Positions 57,901 through 63,900 of a stretch of DNA of 64,000 bases are shown piece after piece. The DNA comes from Liolophura sinensis. Taxonomy: Eukaryota > Mollusca > Polyplacophora > Chitonida > Chitonidae. Below the pieces are notes generated by a model. That model saw nothing but the letters and a program-made list of their open reading frames with translations. It did not search any database and was not told the DNA's origin. Every line of letters begins with the position of its first letter. Positions within the stretch are counted from its first letter, which is position 1. Both the position numbers and the translations under genes were made by a program. The stretch spans positions 7,560,281 to 7,624,280 of the forward strand of contig NC_088301.1 in assembly GCF_032854445.1 (NCBI RefSeq), in the 5' to 3' direction.

Positions 57901-60900
57901 CGCAGGTTGCTGAAAGACCTTCTCAAGTTATAACATTTAAATTTATAGCTAATGTCACGAAAAAAGAAAAATAAACACAGATTCGCAATCGGTACTTTTG
58001 GTAGTATAATGTGACTGGGCGGAGCACCGTGTGTGCATGCATGGTGTCTTCGGCATGGCGTTCCAGTGAGGAAGCGCTATAAATATGACAGAATATTAGG
58101 TCAAGGACTGCTACAAGGAGTCACCGTGATGATATGAGCGAAATAATATTGATAACAAAGTCAAACGGCAATCAAACATACAAATAATGAAAGATAGGAT
58201 GTCAACAATAATCACCAAACGGCCCACGGACAAAACGACATACAGGTCTATGCATAGAGCTACTTACCGCGGCTACAAACTGTATTGAAAAGAACGGATT
58301 TACGAAGTTTGTGACGACGAATGTAAGAAATGAAGAAATTAAGAAAACATATATTCGGGGAAACATTTTGACGGGCCAAAAAGTTTTTACTACTCATGAC
58401 ACATTCCACTCAAGCCTGAGTATTTTGGATGTTTACATTGACTCTGATATGACGAAGGTCGGGCGTATATCACTATATAGAGTGAACCTGTCAGATGCTG
58501 TGTATTATTAGTTAAACGGCTATATACTGTGTGACAGGATACTGCAAATATACTTCTAATGTAGGAGTCGGAAGAATCCGGGATCAAACCCGAGTCGGGT
58601 CATACCAAATACTTTCAAAATGATACTTGCTGCCGCGTCGCTTGGGGTTCAGTACTGAGAGGTTGGAGCAAGGAAACATGACTGGCTGGCCCGGTGTCAA
58701 GACTAATGTGACTGGGTAAGGTGTCATGTCTGGCGTCTTCGGCATGATACTTCGGTTGAGGCAGCACTTTGGTGCCATCTACTCCTTGCCACAAGAAGAC
58801 ACAATATCACACAATATGTATTACAATACCGGATGACTCTTCGTCGTAATATGACTGAAAAATTCTTTGGTACGTCGTATAAACCCAAGCATACATACAT
58901 ATATGCCATGTAACGTGTTTGAAATTTTACGCCACACTCAAGAATATTTCACTTATACGACGGCGGTCAGAATAACACTGTACAAAAGGATTTGAAATTG
59001 TAATTTAACACTGTCTTATATATATCAAATTAACATTTTATCATTTCGTTTTTACTGTATATACTGTAAAGGACTATAACTCTCTGGAGGCCGGTCGGGG
59101 GTTGGGGGGGGGGGGTCACTGATACTCTGATTGTTATAGATGTGAGCTTGACATATTACTTGGTTGTAAATAATTTAGGTTTATATAGAAAGTATCACCA
59201 TTACACAATACTTGTTTATACAGGTTGACGAGTAAACACAATCTAAAAGATTAAAATGTCATTTGAATTATTTACATGCAGCTGTATGTACATTGGACCA
59301 GAGAGGTGCAGGGCTAAATCGAAGTCTCCTGTTGCCACGAACAGACCTTCCTAACCCAAGTCCCGTGTGCGACGTTCTTAAAACTGAGGTGTTGCACTTA
59401 GCACTTAACAGGCTTAGGACGATTCCTCCAGCCTTTCAAGTGCCTTGTGCGACACAAGTTTTGAGATAGCACATTTTGTTCATTTCGTGTGTACTACAGA
59501 ACTTCTGTTGTATTAAAGATTTGTTTGTTTGATGGCATGGGGATTTAATGTAGTCTTTAACCATCCAAATAAAGTAAGATTTACCTTGAGACAGTGACCC
59601 AACGCCATAAAAGTTGTTAATTTGACATAAGACAGTATATTATTACAAATTTTTCTATAAATGGTATATAATGTGTTAAACCTAACATTATAAATACTTT
59701 CTATGTTATATCACTGTCAAAATGTTGGAATTATCATTGTTAACGTTATCTATAAACTTGCAAGTATAAATGGTTAATCGGTGAGGGAGGCTGGGTGAGA
59801 GAGGGGCTTCATAAAATGGGCCACATCGCAGCAAAAACAAACATCATTTTCTGCTGTAAAGGAAATAGATCTGAACCGCTTTGTTAAAGTGGAATAAAGC
59901 TGTATATATATTTCTGTAAAAGAAAATCAAATGCAGTAAATTGTTTGAATGTTTGAAATGTTTGAATTCTATGATGGGAGGTATGAACCATATAGCTCGT
60001 GTTTAGAACCTCTGACGTCATAAGAAATTTCTCCTGATTTCAACACAGGTTTTGATGTTGGAACATCTCTTGTAACCCAAATGAAAAATATTACTTCAAC
60101 AATGTCCTCATAAAAAATCGCATTTAGAAGCAATACAATCCTCTGCATATTGTTACAGTAAATCATGTTGTAAATATTTTACCCCATTTTCCAAGGCAAT
60201 TCTGCACATATGTGGTGTAATTTTACTCTAGTCGGTGTGTATTTACAGCAATGTCTGTAAAACTCTAGCGGTTTGACCATTTACAGTGCACTTTGTTGTA
60301 AATGCACACTGGTTTTCTTGGTAGATATGTAAATTTTGTTAATTTGCAATGGAGTTAACTGATTATTTACAATGGTATATGTGTAAATAAACTACTACTT
60401 TGGGTGTAAATATTAAACAGCGGGTCTTGTAAATCTACAGTGAAAATAACTGGTCACAAAAGTGCCAGCATTTTTCACTGTAAAATCACAGTGTAATTTG
60501 TTACAGTGTATGTTTAAGTCCACAAAAGAAGAAACATGGTCATAATTATTAAATGGTGTGAACAGTCCAACACTCAAACGTGATCTGAAATCTGAAAACT
60601 GTTAAAGGCCAATTGAACGTATAACTGAAGGTATCCAAAATTTAAATTTTATCTCTAACTTGTTATGGTTAAGCGACGTACCACTTCTATTTTAGTACGT
60701 CGAGCCTTTTAAAAAAAGGAAAAAAGGTGCGAGAAACTACTTAAGTTCAAAAGTGCCATAGTCAAGTTGGTCGTATAGAGGTGTAGCCTTGTCCAAGGTA
60801 TCAATCGAATACGATCCTCCGTTTAAAAAAAAACGTACGCCTACACAACTATGGTGTGAGGGAATGACGGACACACAAGAATTTCTAGCCTTCACACCCC

Positions 60901-63900
60901 TCCCTACCCACAAGGGCTCAGAAGCCCCTCACAAATGCGATCGCAGTAAATTCACTTCCCCCTCATGCTGGATTCCTCTCCGATCGTAAATGTGAAAGTC
61001 TTCCAGCAACTTGCAGATGGTGGTATAATGCTGGCCGACGTTACATAAATGAAATATTGTTGAGTACGGCGTAAAACACAAATCAAATAAATAAATAAAT
61101 GAAAATGCGGATAATGGTGGGTTCCCGCGGTTGCCTCATACAAAAATGCTGGCCGCCGTCGCCTTCGTATACGATGTAAAACTCCAACCAAATGAAAAAC
61201 ATTATTAAATACCGGGTACCGGAAGCTGACTAAAAAGTAATGTAACGCCTGCATAGCGCATAAGTCCACTTTGCAATTCATACATTTGACATCATTTAAT
61301 TCAATGAAAACCTTGTTCAGACTTATAGAATAGAACATATATTCAGAGACATGTAGTTTTCAATGGGCTTTCTCCTGATGAAAAAACTTCGTTTTTAGAT
61401 TGGAGGGAGTTTTACCAGTTTCATAGCTTTGTGGCCTAAACCGACACCTGAATTAAGCTTTTCACCGTATGTATGCTGATCCTATACAGTACCTACCACT
61501 GCCTTAAAGCTGAAATGATAGGCCTATATGTAAAAATGTTAAATCCAACATTTTGACAGTGGTGGAGGAGGGAAAGCATTTATACTGTCACACCATGAAA
61601 ACACATAACATATACGTATATATATAGAAGATGGGGAAATGTTTATATAACTCAAGCAAATTTGCGTCTGTGGTGGTGGCGGTGGTGGTAAAATTTGTAA
61701 TGGCGTGTACCCACCCTAATTAGACGATTTATGCAAAATGCCTGATTTTAGTATGAGGTCGAGAAGGTATTTGTAAACCAAGAAAAAAGACTTGTTAAAT
61801 ATGGTTAAAACCTGAGGCAACGGGTTAGAAACGCGGTTAGCGAAGCGAAACAAATACAAATTTATGGGTAGGTGCCCGGATAAAATTCGGAAGACAAGAT
61901 CAGTTTGGGCGAATATTTCATATTGATCGAGGAAATGACCAAGTACAGAAATCTACCCTTGTTTGAATTATTCCAGTCCTGCTGAAAAATATTAAGGAGT
62001 TTGGGTTTGCTATCTCTTAGCGCTTCTTGGATTGATAAGCTAATTTGCTAAAACAAGAATAACACTTATGAGTGGTAAATACGTATTCCGGTCAGGGCAA
62101 TCTTTTTCTGTTGTCTGTCGATTGATAAACCTGTTTTCCTTTAATTATGAACACCTTTCTGTGTTCTTTGATTATTTGTCAGTAATGTTTTTTTCAAAGT
62201 ATTTGAGTATATAAAGACATGACGGCGCGTGGGACTCCATCATGAATAATCGTCATAGAGTATATTAAATAGGAACAATGCAACATCCCAGGTATTATAG
62301 AGAATTATAAAATAGCACCCAAACTAGACTGTTGTACTCATTCATATGGGTAAAAAAAAAACCTGGCTCACTGAAAAAAATTGAAAAAAAAATGTCAATT
62401 ACACATATGAAAAAGCTCCGAGAGATATGGTCGTCCTTTTTATTATTATTTTTTGTTTGTTTGTGTTTTTTTGTTTTTGTCATTCTTTTTATTGATTACT
62501 GTTTAATATATTTCCGTGCTATTTAGTAAAATATCACTATATATAGGGCAGATTGAGCCGGTGAAAGAAATGCCACGTTTTTCCTATATACTTGGTTCAG
62601 TTTCTCAGGTAATGTGCAAATCTTTAAGTCAGTCACGAGTGCTTAAACACACGCGCCAGTATTGTATCCATTTGTAAATAAAGAGCTGCATAGTATCGGG
62701 TTATGTTAAATGTGGGTACGTTTAAACCCGGACATACTGGGGAATACCACATACATGTATATAAGGCATAAATAGCTGGTTAGATGCTGTGATTGGCAGC
62801 ATAATACATATTCACCTGGATCTGTATAAAAAGATCGGTTCCACTATTAAACTTAAAGTATATCTTGACCTATATCAATTCTTTTTCCTTTATACTCGTG
62901 AAGTATAGTTATATACATAAATACTAGAACGTAATATACATATATATGGTTTTTCACGATTCCAGGTGGAAAGGATCTATACATGTAGGTCTATAATCCC
63001 ATATAATACATTAATGTCCTACATATATGTATAATAAGGACTTATCTGAAGACCTCCTATATTTCTATATTGCATTACAGAAATATGTTAGTTTCGTCTT
63101 ATCGGCTTTACTGAAATTTTTGCTCACTGATATTTCTATACAAACCACGGCCGCGGCCTACTACATATTGGCAATTTTTTTAGACTGTCTTATAGGCATG
63201 TTTTTCATTTCTGAACCCCAGGGTTTAAGTCCTATACACAATGTATAGTCTAGTGCTATAGACCAAGCATTTCACTACGCTTCGCTTCTATTTTCATTTA
63301 TGCTTTTTACGCTACTGCTGATCGAATGGGCCTAATGTGTTCTGATCTTGTCTGAAAGCTTGACTGACTGATTGTTTGTTTAAATAAATGGTGTTTAGCG
63401 CAGTGCTCAAGATTTTTCTCTTATACAGTTAAGGTACCGGGAAGGTTTACGGGTAGAGGAAATTGTCTGAAATACATATATAGCGTACCAAGGTTGAAAT
63501 AAACGCGCATTAACTGAATCCGCGTGTACATGTAATAAAAACGTGATATGCCAGGCCTACCTTCTTTACGTGTTATAATGTGTTGTAAATTATATATTTA
63601 TTTGATTGGTATTTTACGCCGTATTCAAGAATATTTCACTTATACGACGGCGGCCAGTATTATGGTGGGAGAAAACCCGGGGAAAACCCACGGCCATCCG
63701 CACGTTGCTGACATACCTTCCCACGCACTGGTGAGAGGCTCCTGGTCATTACGGTTCCTGGTATTCCCGGAGTGTCCGGGGAAACCACTGCCATTCTGGT
63801 TATGTGGTCTTACGATTCAGTTGGCTAAAGCATTTCTCTCAGTGTGCGAGTCGCTGCGAACTCGCGCTTTGTAGATATAATTACTAATGGTCCTTACCTC